Source: Planctomycetota bacterium
GTDB taxonomy: Bacteria > Planctomycetota > UBA1135 > UBA2386
NCBI GenBank assembly: GCA_947455805.1
Contig: CANGSN010000070.1
Location: forward strand, 1-10,328
Length of the DNA: 10,328 bases
Direction: 5' to 3'
This document shows positions 1 through 6,995 of this stretch, in pieces (position 1 is the first letter of the stretch; each line of letters opens with the position of its first letter). Both the position numbers and the translations under genes were made by a program. The notes below the pieces were generated by a model, which was not told the origin of the DNA, ran no database searches, and worked only from the letters and a program-made list of their open reading frames with translations.

Positions 1-37
1 CTTGCCAAAGCGCCCCGAGCCAACCAAGCTGCGCTGC

Positions 38-363
38 ATGCCCTCGCTCGTCGACTCGTCGCCTGCCGTGCAGCAGGTGCGGTCTGCCCATTGGCGTCGC
101 GTTCTGTGGTTCTCGGCGGCGCTGCTGCTGGTCTGGGCGCTGGTGTCGCTCGGCTGCGGCGTGTGGTTCGCCGACGAACTGAACGGCGTGATGCTCGGCG
201 GCTTCCCGCTCGGCTTCTGGTTCGCGCAGCAGGGCGCGATCGTCGTCTTCGTCGTGCTGATCCTGGTCTACGCGATCGGCATGAACCGGCTCGAACGCCG
301 CCACCGCGACGAGCTCGCCAGGCTGCGCACGAACGCACCCGCGAGTGCTGCGGAGGGTTCGCG

Positions 364-367
<4 letters not shown>
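38..367 (+). CDS. Sodium/solute symporter small subunit (DUF4212 family)
   Basis: A 109-residue membrane protein that accompanies VC_2705-type sodium:solute symporters and is thought to be their accessory subunit in the inner membrane. It has two hydrophobic segments, about residues 22-45 and 57-80. The second starts with the family's signature GGFPLGFWFAQQGAIVVF (54-71), and a basic tail (MNRLERRHRDELARLR) follows. The stop overlaps the start of the large-subunit gene at 364 (ATGA), the usual two-gene operon for this transporter. The ATG at 38 was chosen because it gives a normal family length. The frame stays open to the left edge (a TTG lies at 2) and no good ribosome binding site precedes 38, so the start is uncertain. 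Family membership is firm; the transported substrate is unknown. Confidence 0.85.
352..357 (+). promoter_or_regulatory. Shine-Dalgarno site for the symporter large subunit
   Basis: GGAGGG ends six bases before the ATG at 364, inside the end of the small-subunit gene. It fixes 364 as the start of the large subunit and argues against the longer in-frame openings upstream. Confidence 0.65.
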
Positions 368-1728
<1,361 letters not shown>

Positions 1729-1884
1729 TCCGGCACGGACACCAGCGGATACCAGCGAACGAGAACGGCCATGAATCGGCGAATGGAGGCCGTCCGTAAG
1801 CGTTCGCTGCGCTGCACTGGCGACAGTTGGAATACGCGAACGACGGGTGACAAGACTGGTGACGGGTGCTACAGCGGGTGACGA
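1729..1884 (+). promoter_or_regulatory. Left-end noncoding region with candidate integrase arm sites and inverted repeat
   Basis: This 156-bp gap lies between the left att core and the integrase. It contains a 10-bp-spaced pair of ACCAGCG (1741-1747, 1751-1757). A two-part inverted repeat follows: GCGAACG at 1755-1761 with CGTTCGC at 1801-1807, and inside it ACGGCC at 1765-1770 with GGCCGT at 1788-1793. GCGAACG recurs at 1836-1842. CGGGTGA occurs at 1844-1850 and 1875-1881, with a near copy CGGGTGC at 1863-1869. CGGGTGA is found again at the right end (6927-6933). Short repeated motifs at both ends of an element suggest integrase or excisionase arm-binding sites. Some could instead be operators for the integrase promoter, which I cannot place with confidence. 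Confidence 0.5.
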
Positions 1885-3063
1885 ATGGCCAGCACTCGGC
1901 ATCGTGGCGTCAAGTTCCTGCGGTTGAGCGGTGGCCGTGTCGTCGTGCGCTGGCGCGACCCGGTGTCGGGGAAGCAAGTGCAGCGCGACTGCGAACCGCT
2001 CGGGCTGACGAACGACGACCTGCGGCGACGCTGGGCCATCGACAAGGCCGCCGAGCTGCGAAAGCTGCGCGGCCAGTTGGAACTGGGCTCGGGCTCGGCG
2101 CTCCGCATCGACATCGAGCAAAGCCACCGCGACTACCTCGCCTCGTTCGTGAACGCGAACACGCTCAATAGCAAGCGGGCGGCGCTCGCGGACCTCGCCG
2201 CCCACCTCGCTGGACAGGGGGCGCGGAACGTGCAGGACATCGCGCCGGCGATGCTGGCGGCATGGGGGAACCACGTGCGCCGGCCGGCGAACCCGCACGT
2301 CATCGGCACGCGCTGTCTGTATCTTGCGGGGGCCGGCGCCTGGCTGCGCTGGGCGCGCGGGCTGGGCCAGTTGCCGCGCTGCACGCCAGAGAACATCAAG
2401 GCCGCGCTGCGCCGGCAGAAGGCGCCGAGCGAGCCTATCGAGGTTCTGAGGCCGCAGCAGGTGCGCGACGTGCTGCGTTCGTGCATCGCCCACGACGCGG
2501 CCGAGCACGAGAAGGTGGCGCCGCTGGCGCTGCTGCTGCTGTTGACCGGCATGCGCTACAGCGAGGGCGCCGAGCTGGTGTGGAACGAAGTCGACCTTGA
2601 GGCGAAGGTGATCCGCCTGCCGGCCGGGCGCGTGAAGACGGCGACCGCTCGCACCGTGACGCTCGCCGAATGCCCGGCGGTACTCGAACTGCTCGGCGCT
2701 CTGCGGCTCCGTGGCGGTGGCGATGGCCGCGTGTTCCGCATCAAGCGCGCGGTGGCCGAGAAGCTGCGGCTGCGGACGATGGGCGACTACAAGGCGCCGC
2801 AGTGGGACTGGCGAACGTTGCGCAGGACGTGCGGCAGCGTCATCGCCTGCGCGGGCGTCCTCGGGCCGGGCTCCGTGTTCCTGGCCGCGAAGCGCGCGGG
2901 CCACTCCGTTGCCGTCGCGGAGAAGCACTACCTCGGCGCACTGACGGACCTGCCGCGCGATGCAAAAAACATCGAGCAGGCGCTGGGCATCGAGGCCGAG
3001 GCAAAGGCCATCGTGAAGGGGATGGCGACTAGGCCCAGCGGACGCGCTGTAATTGCGTCCTAG
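1885..3063 (+). CDS. Tyrosine recombinase (phage-type integrase)
   Basis: A 392-residue integrase that would catalyse integration and excision between attP and the symporter attB. The N-terminal 70 residues look like an arm-binding domain (RWRDPVSGKQVQRDC). A core-binding SAM-like region follows (about 78-175), then the catalytic domain. Catalytic residues visible: Arg224 in TGMRYSE, Lys251 in GRVKTATART, Arg313 in WRTLRRTCGS, His340 in RAGHS and the nucleophile Tyr349 in EKHYLG. The His of the usual HxLR box is replaced by Arg310. The ATG at 1885 is the only sensible start because a stop lies in frame at 1879-1881; its ribosome site is weak. Its place beside the left att core is typical of a site-specific integrase. 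The family is certain; activity is likely because the full length and the Tyr are intact. Confidence 0.95.
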   Translation: MASTRHRGVKFLRLSGGRVVVRWRDPVSGKQVQRDCEPLGLTNDDLRRRWAIDKAAELRKLRGQLELGSGSALRIDIEQSHRDYLASFVNANTLNSKRAALADLAAHLAGQGARNVQDIAPAMLAAWGNHVRRPANPHVIGTRCLYLAGAGAWLRWARGLGQLPRCTPENIKAALRRQKAPSEPIEVLRPQQVRDVLRSCIAHDAAEHEKVAPLALLLLLTGMRYSEGAELVWNEVDLEAKVIRLPAGRVKTATARTVTLAECPAVLELLGALRLRGGGDGRVFRIKRAVAEKLRLRTMGDYKAPQWDWRTLRRTCGSVIACAGVLGPGSVFLAAKRAGHSVAVAEKHYLGALTDLPRDAKNIEQALGIEAEAKAIVKGMATRPSGRAVIAS

Positions 3064-3276
3064 CGCATCGTTTGCGTTCGGCCGTCATCACGTTCTGTGG
3101 CGCCTCTGCGGCTGCCAGCAGCTTCACGTTTCTTCCGGTAACTGCCTGTCGGAGAAAGGCTTGGGGAAAAGCAGTGTGCGCTGGATTACGGAGATTCCCT
3201 TTGCGCTGCGCTGGCGTCATAGGTAGGTGCCAATACGGCGCAACCGAATCCGGTAGCGCCGAACACACACACCAAC
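3064..3276. other. Intergenic stretch between integrase and excisionase, structured, no convincing gene
   Basis: 213 bp without a credible gene. Weak openings exist on both strands (plus 3072-3302 from TTG, minus 3268-3029 from GTG) but neither has a ribosome site or a recognisable domain. Read on the minus strand, one frame (about 3176-3064) translates with words such as TGSYRKKREAAGSRRG and ends at a stop opposite the integrase stop. I recall such words from short 'hypothetical proteins' annotated in many proteobacterial genomes, but I could not check this. The matching upstream words (RKGNLRNPAH) are in a different frame here, so conservation, if real, is at the DNA or RNA level. The segment also has a small GCTG/CAGC hairpin (3111-3122) and a strong hairpin at 3237-3260. 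The promoter for the 3277-6484 operon should lie here. Confidence 0.45.
3237..3260. promoter_or_regulatory. Near-perfect hairpin / palindrome upstream of the excisionase gene
   Basis: GGCGC-A-ACCG-AATC-CGGT-A-GCGCC: a 5-bp plus 4-bp stem broken by a single A-A mismatch, with a 4-base loop, ending 16 bases before the ATG at 3277. As DNA it could be an operator for a dimeric repressor. As RNA it could be a leader hairpin controlling the operon. There is no T-run, so it is not a standard terminator. Confidence 0.5.
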
Positions 3277-3501
3277 ATGACGAACCGCGAACGCCTTCCT
3301 AACCAATCCCAAACCGAGTTCCTCACTCCCGCCGGCGCCGCCGCCGAGCTGCACATCACGGCGCGCACCATCCGCGCCTGGATCGCCTGCGGCCGGCTGC
3401 GGGCCGTCCGGACTGACCCCGGCCGTGGTGGGCGCCTGCTGGTGCGCCGCTCCGACGTGCTGGCGCTGCTGCTGCCGGTGCAGGCGGGCGGTGCAGCGTG
3501 A
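3277..3501 (+). CDS. Excisionase-type helix-turn-helix protein (HTH_17 / MerR-like)
   Basis: A 74-residue protein that is almost entirely one DNA-binding domain of the excisionase family: FLTPAGAAAELHITARTIRA (15-34) forms the helix-turn-helix, followed by WIACGRLRAVRTD and the wing GGRLLVRRSDVLALL (51-65). Such proteins bend DNA at att sites to direct the integrase towards excision, and some also repress or activate neighbouring promoters. No ribosome binding site is visible: the 20 bases before the ATG are CA-rich. Translation may start from a leaderless transcript or by an unusual route. It is the first gene of the rightward operon, and its stop overlaps an unused GTG at 3498. The fold is clear. 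Whether it is Xis, a regulator or both is inferred from position. Confidence 0.85.
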   Translation: MTNRERLPNQSQTEFLTPAGAAAELHITARTIRAWIACGRLRAVRTDPGRGGRLLVRRSDVLALLLPVQAGGAA

Positions 3502-3571
3502 ACCATCCCCTACGAAATGGACGCGGGCCGACCCTGCCAGGGGCCGACCCGCAAATGACGACCCCCAGGCA

Positions 3572-3577
3572 AGAGGA
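3572..3577 (+). promoter_or_regulatory. Shine-Dalgarno site deciding the start at 3585
   Basis: AGAGGA sits seven bases before ATG 3585. This favours that start over the GTG at 3498 and the ATG at 3555 in the same frame, neither of which has a comparable site. Confidence 0.6.
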
Positions 3578-3584
3578 CCGACCG

Positions 3585-3746
3585 ATGCAGGATACCACGA
3601 CGAAGCGACCAGACGCACGCACGATTCACCGGCGCTGGCTGGCGATGCTGGCGCTGGCTGACCGCTACGCCGCCGACGCGGCACTAGCCGGCGGTGCCGA
3701 GCACGTGCGCGAGCTGGTGCGCCAGCGCCAGGGGGTGGGCCAGTGA
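3585..3746 (+). CDS. Small hypothetical protein of the element
   Basis: A 53-residue protein: a polar start (MQDTTTKRPDART) followed by an amphipathic, alanine- and arginine-rich helical stretch (HRRWLAMLALADRYAADAAL, then HVRELVRQRQ). I do not recognise a family. It lies between the excisionase-type gene and the replication protein, and its stop overlaps the next start as GTGA (3743-3746), so the two are probably translationally coupled. Small helical proteins in this place of phages and satellites are often replication or regulatory accessories, but that is only a guess from position. An alternative start at GTG 3498 would add 29 residues and overlap the stop of the upstream gene. Confidence 0.6.
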   Translation: MQDTTTKRPDARTIHRRWLAMLALADRYAADAALAGGAEHVRELVRQRQGVGQ

Positions 3747-5449
3747 TTGCCCGCCCCGAAACGCTGGCCGCCGACCCAGTGGCCGCCGTCATCGCCGAGG
3801 CGATGGCGAGCGCATCCATGGCGTTGTTCGTGGTGCTGACCGACGACGACGAAGATGCGCTTGCCGCGCTCGACTTCGAAGCGGTGGCCGCCATCGAGCA
3901 GGAACACGTCGTCGCCGCCGCGCATGCCGCAGCCGACGAAGGGCGAGATGTCGTTCTGTGTGGCCCTGTCGGCCCTGCGGTGCGCGGGGCGATCGTCGAT
4001 CGCGTGCCAACGGCAACCATACGGTTCCTCGACGTGCAGAGCCCGGCGTCGGTGTTGGGCTACGTCGGCACCGTCACGCAGTGGAACGGCGACGAGATCC
4101 TGCGCTTGCAGGAGACCTGGCGCCGCAAGGCCGCCGAGGCTCGCATCGACCGCACGCCGACCGCCGACCGTGGCGTTCCGTTCGAACCGAGGGATCCAGA
4201 CGCGGCGCCGTGGCCCGAGCCGATGAGCCGTGCGGTGCGCATCGGCGTCGTCGGCGACTTCCTCGACCTGGTGGAGGAACAGACCGAGGCGGACCCGGCC
4301 GCCGTGCTGGGGGACCTGCTGGTGCGTGTCGGCAACGCCGTCGGGCGCGGCCCGCACTTCGTCGTGTCCGGCGACCGCCACGGCTGCAACCTGTTCGCGG
4401 CCATCGTTGGCGCCACTGCACAGGGGCGCAAAGGCAGCTCCGCAGCCTTTCCGCGTCGGCTGATGGAACTCGCCGACCCCGCGTGGGCCGAGACCTGCGA
4501 GCTTGGCGGGTTGAGCAGCGGCGAGGGCATCATCTGGCGCGTGCGCGATGCGCAGGACACGGGACGCACCGACAAGGATGGGAGTCCCATCATCGACCCC
4601 GGCGTCCAGGACAAGCGGCTGCTGGCCGTCGAGACCGAGTTGGCCCGCACGCTGCGAGCGACTGCGCGGCGCGACTCGACCCTCGGCCCGGTGCTGCGCC
4701 AGGCATGGGACGGAACGCGGCTCGCCTCGATGACGAAGACGCCGTACCGGGCAAGCGACGCGCATGTTTCGCTTCTCGCGCACGTCACCGGCGGGGAGTT
4801 CGTCTCGTTGCTGAAGTCCGACGACATCAAGGGCGGGACCGTGAACCGCTTCCTATTCATCGCGTCCCGCCGGCAGCGTTCGCTTCCGTTCGGCGGCGAG
4901 GTTGACGAGGCTGCCTTCGCCGTCCTGGCTGTGCGTCTGCAACGGTGCCTTGCCCGTGCTCGCGAGCGTTCCAGCGCCATGCGATTCTCGCAGCTGGCGC
5001 AGGAAGTCTGGCCGGCGCTTTACGAGCGGCTGCAAGGCGACGAACGGGCCGCCGGGATGGCTGGCGAGCTACTCGGCCGTGCCGTGGCGCAAGTCCGCCG
5101 GCTGGCGATGGTGTTCGCGATTGTCGACGAGCACGACCAGGTGGACGTTCCGCACCTTGACGCCGCTGCCGAAGTCTGGCGCTACCACGTCGACACCGTG
5201 CGGCGTGTCTTCGGCGATGGCACCGGCAACCGCATCGCCGACCGCATCCTCGGCGAGCTGCGCGGCCATCCCGAGCAGGGCATCGACCGCAGCGCGATGC
5301 ACCAGCTGTTCGACCGGCACGTGACCGCCGCCGACATCGACGCGGCCCTGGTGCTGCTGCACAAGCTGCGGCTGGCTGAGGGCCGGAAGACGCCGACCGG
5401 CGGGCGACCGCGCGAGACTTGGTTCCCCATGGCGAGGGCCGCCCGATGA
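3743..5449 (+). CDS. DUF3987-type replication ATPase/helicase-like protein
   Basis: A 568-residue protein of the DUF3987/YfjI-like group found in phages, satellites and integrative elements next to replication functions. The core spans about 170-400. It has a Walker A-like GATAQGRKGSS (223-233), the acidic strand LLAVETELARTL (293-304), LGPVLRQAWDG (314-324), then TKTPYRASDAHVSLLAHVT (331-349) and VNRFLFIASRRQRSLPFGG (367-385), all typical of the family in this order. The C-terminal 70 residues resemble a winged helix (ADRILGELRG...GRPRETW). The first 110 residues contain LFVVLTDDDEDALAALDFEA and could be a worn Toprim-like domain, which is uncertain. The GTG at 3743 overlaps the previous stop. 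The likely role is unwinding or priming for replication of the excised element. No separate primase-polymerase domain is visible. Confidence 0.8.
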   Translation: MIARPETLAADPVAAVIAEAMASASMALFVVLTDDDEDALAALDFEAVAAIEQEHVVAAAHAAADEGRDVVLCGPVGPAVRGAIVDRVPTATIRFLDVQSPASVLGYVGTVTQWNGDEILRLQETWRRKAAEARIDRTPTADRGVPFEPRDPDAAPWPEPMSRAVRIGVVGDFLDLVEEQTEADPAAVLGDLLVRVGNAVGRGPHFVVSGDRHGCNLFAAIVGATAQGRKGSSAAFPRRLMELADPAWAETCELGGLSSGEGIIWRVRDAQDTGRTDKDGSPIIDPGVQDKRLLAVETELARTLRATARRDSTLGPVLRQAWDGTRLASMTKTPYRASDAHVSLLAHVTGGEFVSLLKSDDIKGGTVNRFLFIASRRQRSLPFGGEVDEAAFAVLAVRLQRCLARARERSSAMRFSQLAQEVWPALYERLQGDERAAGMAGELLGRAVAQVRRLAMVFAIVDEHDQVDVPHLDAAAEVWRYHVDTVRRVFGDGTGNRIADRILGELRGHPEQGIDRSAMHQLFDRHVTAADIDAALVLLHKLRLAEGRKTPTGGRPRETWFPMARAAR

Positions 5450-5646
5450 GCACGACCAACCGCACGACTGCGAAGGAAGCGAAGAAAGGCAAGAAAGGGG
5501 GCGGCGTGCCTGCCTTGCTTCGACTTCCTGGGGTTACTTCGCTTCTTTCGCTTCCTCCGCACGGATGCACGAGGGCGCGTGCACGTCGCTGCCTGCTGTG
5601 GTTCGCGTTGGCCGCGCTGACCAGCATCGCCACGGGGGTGCCGTGA
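5446..5646 (+). CDS. Small basic ORF overlapping a purine/pyrimidine inverted repeat (doubtful protein)
   Basis: A 66-residue reading frame with start overlapping the stop of the replication gene (ATGA), a fair ribosome site (GAGGG, 5434-5438) and its stop overlapping the next start (GTGA). The product begins with a lysine-rich stretch (AKEAKKGKKGGG), then LLRLPGVTSLLSLPP, and ends with a short hydrophobic run (LLWFALAALTSIATGVP). I recognise no family. The composition is driven by a purine-rich block and its complementary pyrimidine-rich blocks (5472-5555), so the DNA or RNA structure may be what is selected. The exact start and stop overlaps argue that ribosomes do pass through. It could serve mainly to couple translation of the downstream genes. 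Confidence 0.4.
   Translation: MSTTNRTTAKEAKKGKKGGGVPALLRLPGVTSLLSLPPHGCTRARARRCLLWFALAALTSIATGVP
5475..5555. repeat. Inverted repeat, GAAGCGAA family, within the small ORF
   Basis: GGAAGCGAA at 5475-5483 is the perfect reverse complement of TTCGCTTCC at 5547-5555. A second complement, TTCGCTTC, lies at 5538-5545, and partial ones lie around 5514-5527. The purine-rich left block and pyrimidine-rich right block can form alternative long-range stems in the polycistronic message between the replication gene and the DUF5681-like genes. Confidence 0.55.
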
Positions 5647-6050
5647 CTGGCGCCGCCGAAAGCGAGGACAAGCGCGGCGACCGCGACCACGACGGGCGGT
5701 TCCGGCCGGGCCATCGCCTCGGCGGGCGCCCGCGTGGTGTCGACCTGCGCGCGCTTGTGGACGAACGCGCCGCCAGCGACCCGACCATCGGCAGCACGGA
5801 TGACCTGCTTTGGGGCGTCGTCGTCGTGCTGGCCAGACGAGCTGCCACTGGCGACGTGCAGGCCGCCCGGCTGCTGCTCGACCGCTTGGCCGCGCCGCCC
5901 GACGAGCCGTCGGCCGTTGGCGCCACAATGACCGACCGCGAAGTCGCCGAACGTCTCGCCGTCATCCTGCGCCGTGCTGCCGCCCGGCAGGCGTTGGAAG
6001 AGGGCCGTCCGCCGGCATCGGAAGGCGCGTTCCTCGGGGGGCTGGCATGA
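5643..6050 (+). CDS. DUF5681-like phage/mobile-element protein, copy 1
   Basis: A 135-residue protein starting at GTG 5643, which overlaps the upstream stop (GTGA). Residues 16-31 carry the glycine/arginine-rich signature HDGRFRPGHRLGGRPR. This is the 'GRFxxGxxxxxGRP' motif of DUF5681 proteins, common just upstream of large terminase genes in phages and prophages. A helical region follows with TGDVQAARLLLDRLAAP (69-85), then a second, less conserved helical part (TMTDREVAERLAVILRRAAA). The next gene is a paralogue with both motifs at matching positions. A role like a small terminase or DNA-recognition protein is plausible from family context but unproven. No large terminase is present in the element. 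Confidence 0.65.
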   Translation: MTGAAESEDKRGDRDHDGRFRPGHRLGGRPRGVDLRALVDERAASDPTIGSTDDLLWGVVVVLARRAATGDVQAARLLLDRLAAPPDEPSAVGATMTDREVAERLAVILRRAAARQALEEGRPPASEGAFLGGLA

Positions 6051-6484
6051 GCATCGAGCCGAGAGAAACGGAAGCAAACCGCGAGGGGCGCGACGAGCGC
6101 GGGCGCTTCGTGCCGGGCTGTGCGCCGGGACCGGGCCGGCCGCCGCTGCCTGACTTCCGCCGCGTCATCGCCGAACGGCTGGCCGCGAACGGCGGCAGCG
6201 TCGATGCGGTGCTGTTCGACGTGTTCGAGGCGCTGCGGGCCGAGGCCGCCGCCGGCAACGTGGCCGCCGCGAAGCTGCTGTTGGACAGGTTGGCGCCGCT
6301 GGACAAGGGCGCTGCACCTGGACTGAGCCTCGACGAAGTCATCGCTTCGTCGTTCCTGACGCCGCGTGACCGTGCCGCTGCTATCCGCGAGCTACTGACC
6401 GACCCTGCCAATGTCGACGAGCTGGAACGCCAGCGGCCGACGTTGTGCGTCGTCACTGGCGTTCCCGACGCCACCAACGGCTAG
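6047..6484 (+). CDS. DUF5681-like phage/mobile-element protein, copy 2
   Basis: A 145-residue protein whose ATG overlaps the stop of copy 1 (ATGA), with a G-rich ribosome site (around 6036-6041). It shows DERGRFVPGCAPGPGRPP (16-33) and, after a helical stretch (DFRRVIAERLAANGGSVDAV), AGNVAAAKLLLDRLAPL (69-85). Both align position for position with copy 1. The C-terminal 60 residues differ: LSLDEVIASSFLTPRDRAAA and DPANVDELERQRPTLCVVTG, with no match to copy 1. It probably arose by duplication of the upstream gene, followed by divergence of the tail. Two versions may act as a hetero-oligomer or recognise different DNA. Function is inferred only from the family's link with terminases. Confidence 0.65.
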   Translation: MSIEPRETEANREGRDERGRFVPGCAPGPGRPPLPDFRRVIAERLAANGGSVDAVLFDVFEALRAEAAAGNVAAAKLLLDRLAPLDKGAAPGLSLDEVIASSFLTPRDRAAAIRELLTDPANVDELERQRPTLCVVTGVPDATNG

Positions 6485-6581
6485 CTTCGTCGTGGACGCG
6501 GCGCGCCGAGGCCGGCAGCATGTCGCGCGTTCGGCTCCGGGAAGGCCGGGGCTGCCAGTCCAGTCCGCAATCGCGCGAAGC
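6485..6581. other. Gap between copy 2 and the lipoprotein gene
   Basis: 97 bp of GC-rich sequence with no recognisable gene. It breaks the chain of overlapping genes, so the lipoprotein may have its own promoter. I see no clear -35/-10 pair and no terminator with a T-run. Confidence 0.35.
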
Positions 6582-6878
6582 ATGAAGAACCTCCGCACCG
6601 TGGCGCTCGTCGCCTGTCTCTCCCCCTTGGCCGGCTGCTACACGCTGACGCATCACGTCGGCAACGGCGCTGCGCCTACGAAGTCGACCGAGACGAGCGA
6701 TCGTCAGTGGTACGTGCTGTGGGGCATCGTTCCGCTCGGCAAGGTGGACAGTCACGCCATGGCCGCAGGCGCGAAGGACTACACCATCACGTCGCAGTGG
6801 AGCTTCCTCGACTGCGTCATCAACGTCGTGGCCGGGATGGTGACGGTTCAGTGCCAGTCGGTGACCGTGAGCAAGTAG
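6582..6878 (+). CDS. Bor-like lipoprotein (candidate cargo / lysogenic-conversion gene)
   Basis: A 98-residue predicted lipoprotein. The signal peptide MKNLRTVALVACLSPLAGC ends in a lipobox LAGC, giving lipidation at Cys19. The mature part has YTLTHHVG, then WYVLWGIVPLGKVDSHAMA (43-61), AAGAKDYTITSQWSFLD and a C-terminal VTVQCQSVTV. The order (two His, a G-rich hydrophobic segment ending K-x-D, an A/G-A-x-x-Y/V patch, a final hydrophobic strand with Cys) resembles the lambda Bor family, which are outer-membrane lipoproteins expressed by prophages and linked to serum survival. The resemblance is by eye and moderate. It is the last gene before the right att core, the usual place for cargo. The ATG at 6582 was chosen because it begins the signal peptide; the longer frame from 6411 overlaps copy 2. 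Confidence 0.7.
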   Translation: MKNLRTVALVACLSPLAGCYTLTHHVGNGAAPTKSTETSDRQWYVLWGIVPLGKVDSHAMAAGAKDYTITSQWSFLDCVINVVAGMVTVQCQSVTVSK

Positions 6879-6995
6879 GCCGCTGCTCTGAAAAGCCTGT
6901 CCGGCACCCCTCTACAGGTGGCCGAACGGGTGATCTAGGTAGGCATTTGTTGTCGCAAGGCTTGCATTCAAAGTGCCTTACGGCGAAAGCAGATT
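6879..6995. promoter_or_regulatory. Right-end noncoding region of the element
   Basis: 117 bp between the lipoprotein stop and the right att core. It holds CGAACGGGTGA (6923-6933), sharing CGGGTGA with repeats at the left end. It also has CCTGT/ACAGG (6896-6900, 6914-6918, weak stem) and an 11-bp palindrome GCAAG-G-CTTGC (6955-6965). These are candidate integrase or excisionase arm sites. No T-run terminator is visible after the lipoprotein gene. Confidence 0.45.

Noticed and set aside
91..363. Longer start for the symporter large subunit
   Set aside because: The extension is an Arg-rich shadow of the small-subunit gene. ATG 364 has a good ribosome site, overlaps the upstream stop and starts the first membrane helix as expected.
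3072..3302. 76-codon TTG-started ORF after the integrase
   Set aside because: It has a rare start and no ribosome site, it runs into the excisionase-type gene in another frame, and it has no domain.
3665..4783. 372-codon minus-strand frame over the replication gene
   Set aside because: It is antisense to a clear DUF3987-type gene and shows no recognisable motifs.
6411..6581. Upstream extension of the lipoprotein gene
   Set aside because: It overlaps copy 2 of the DUF5681-like gene; the signal peptide clearly begins at 6582.
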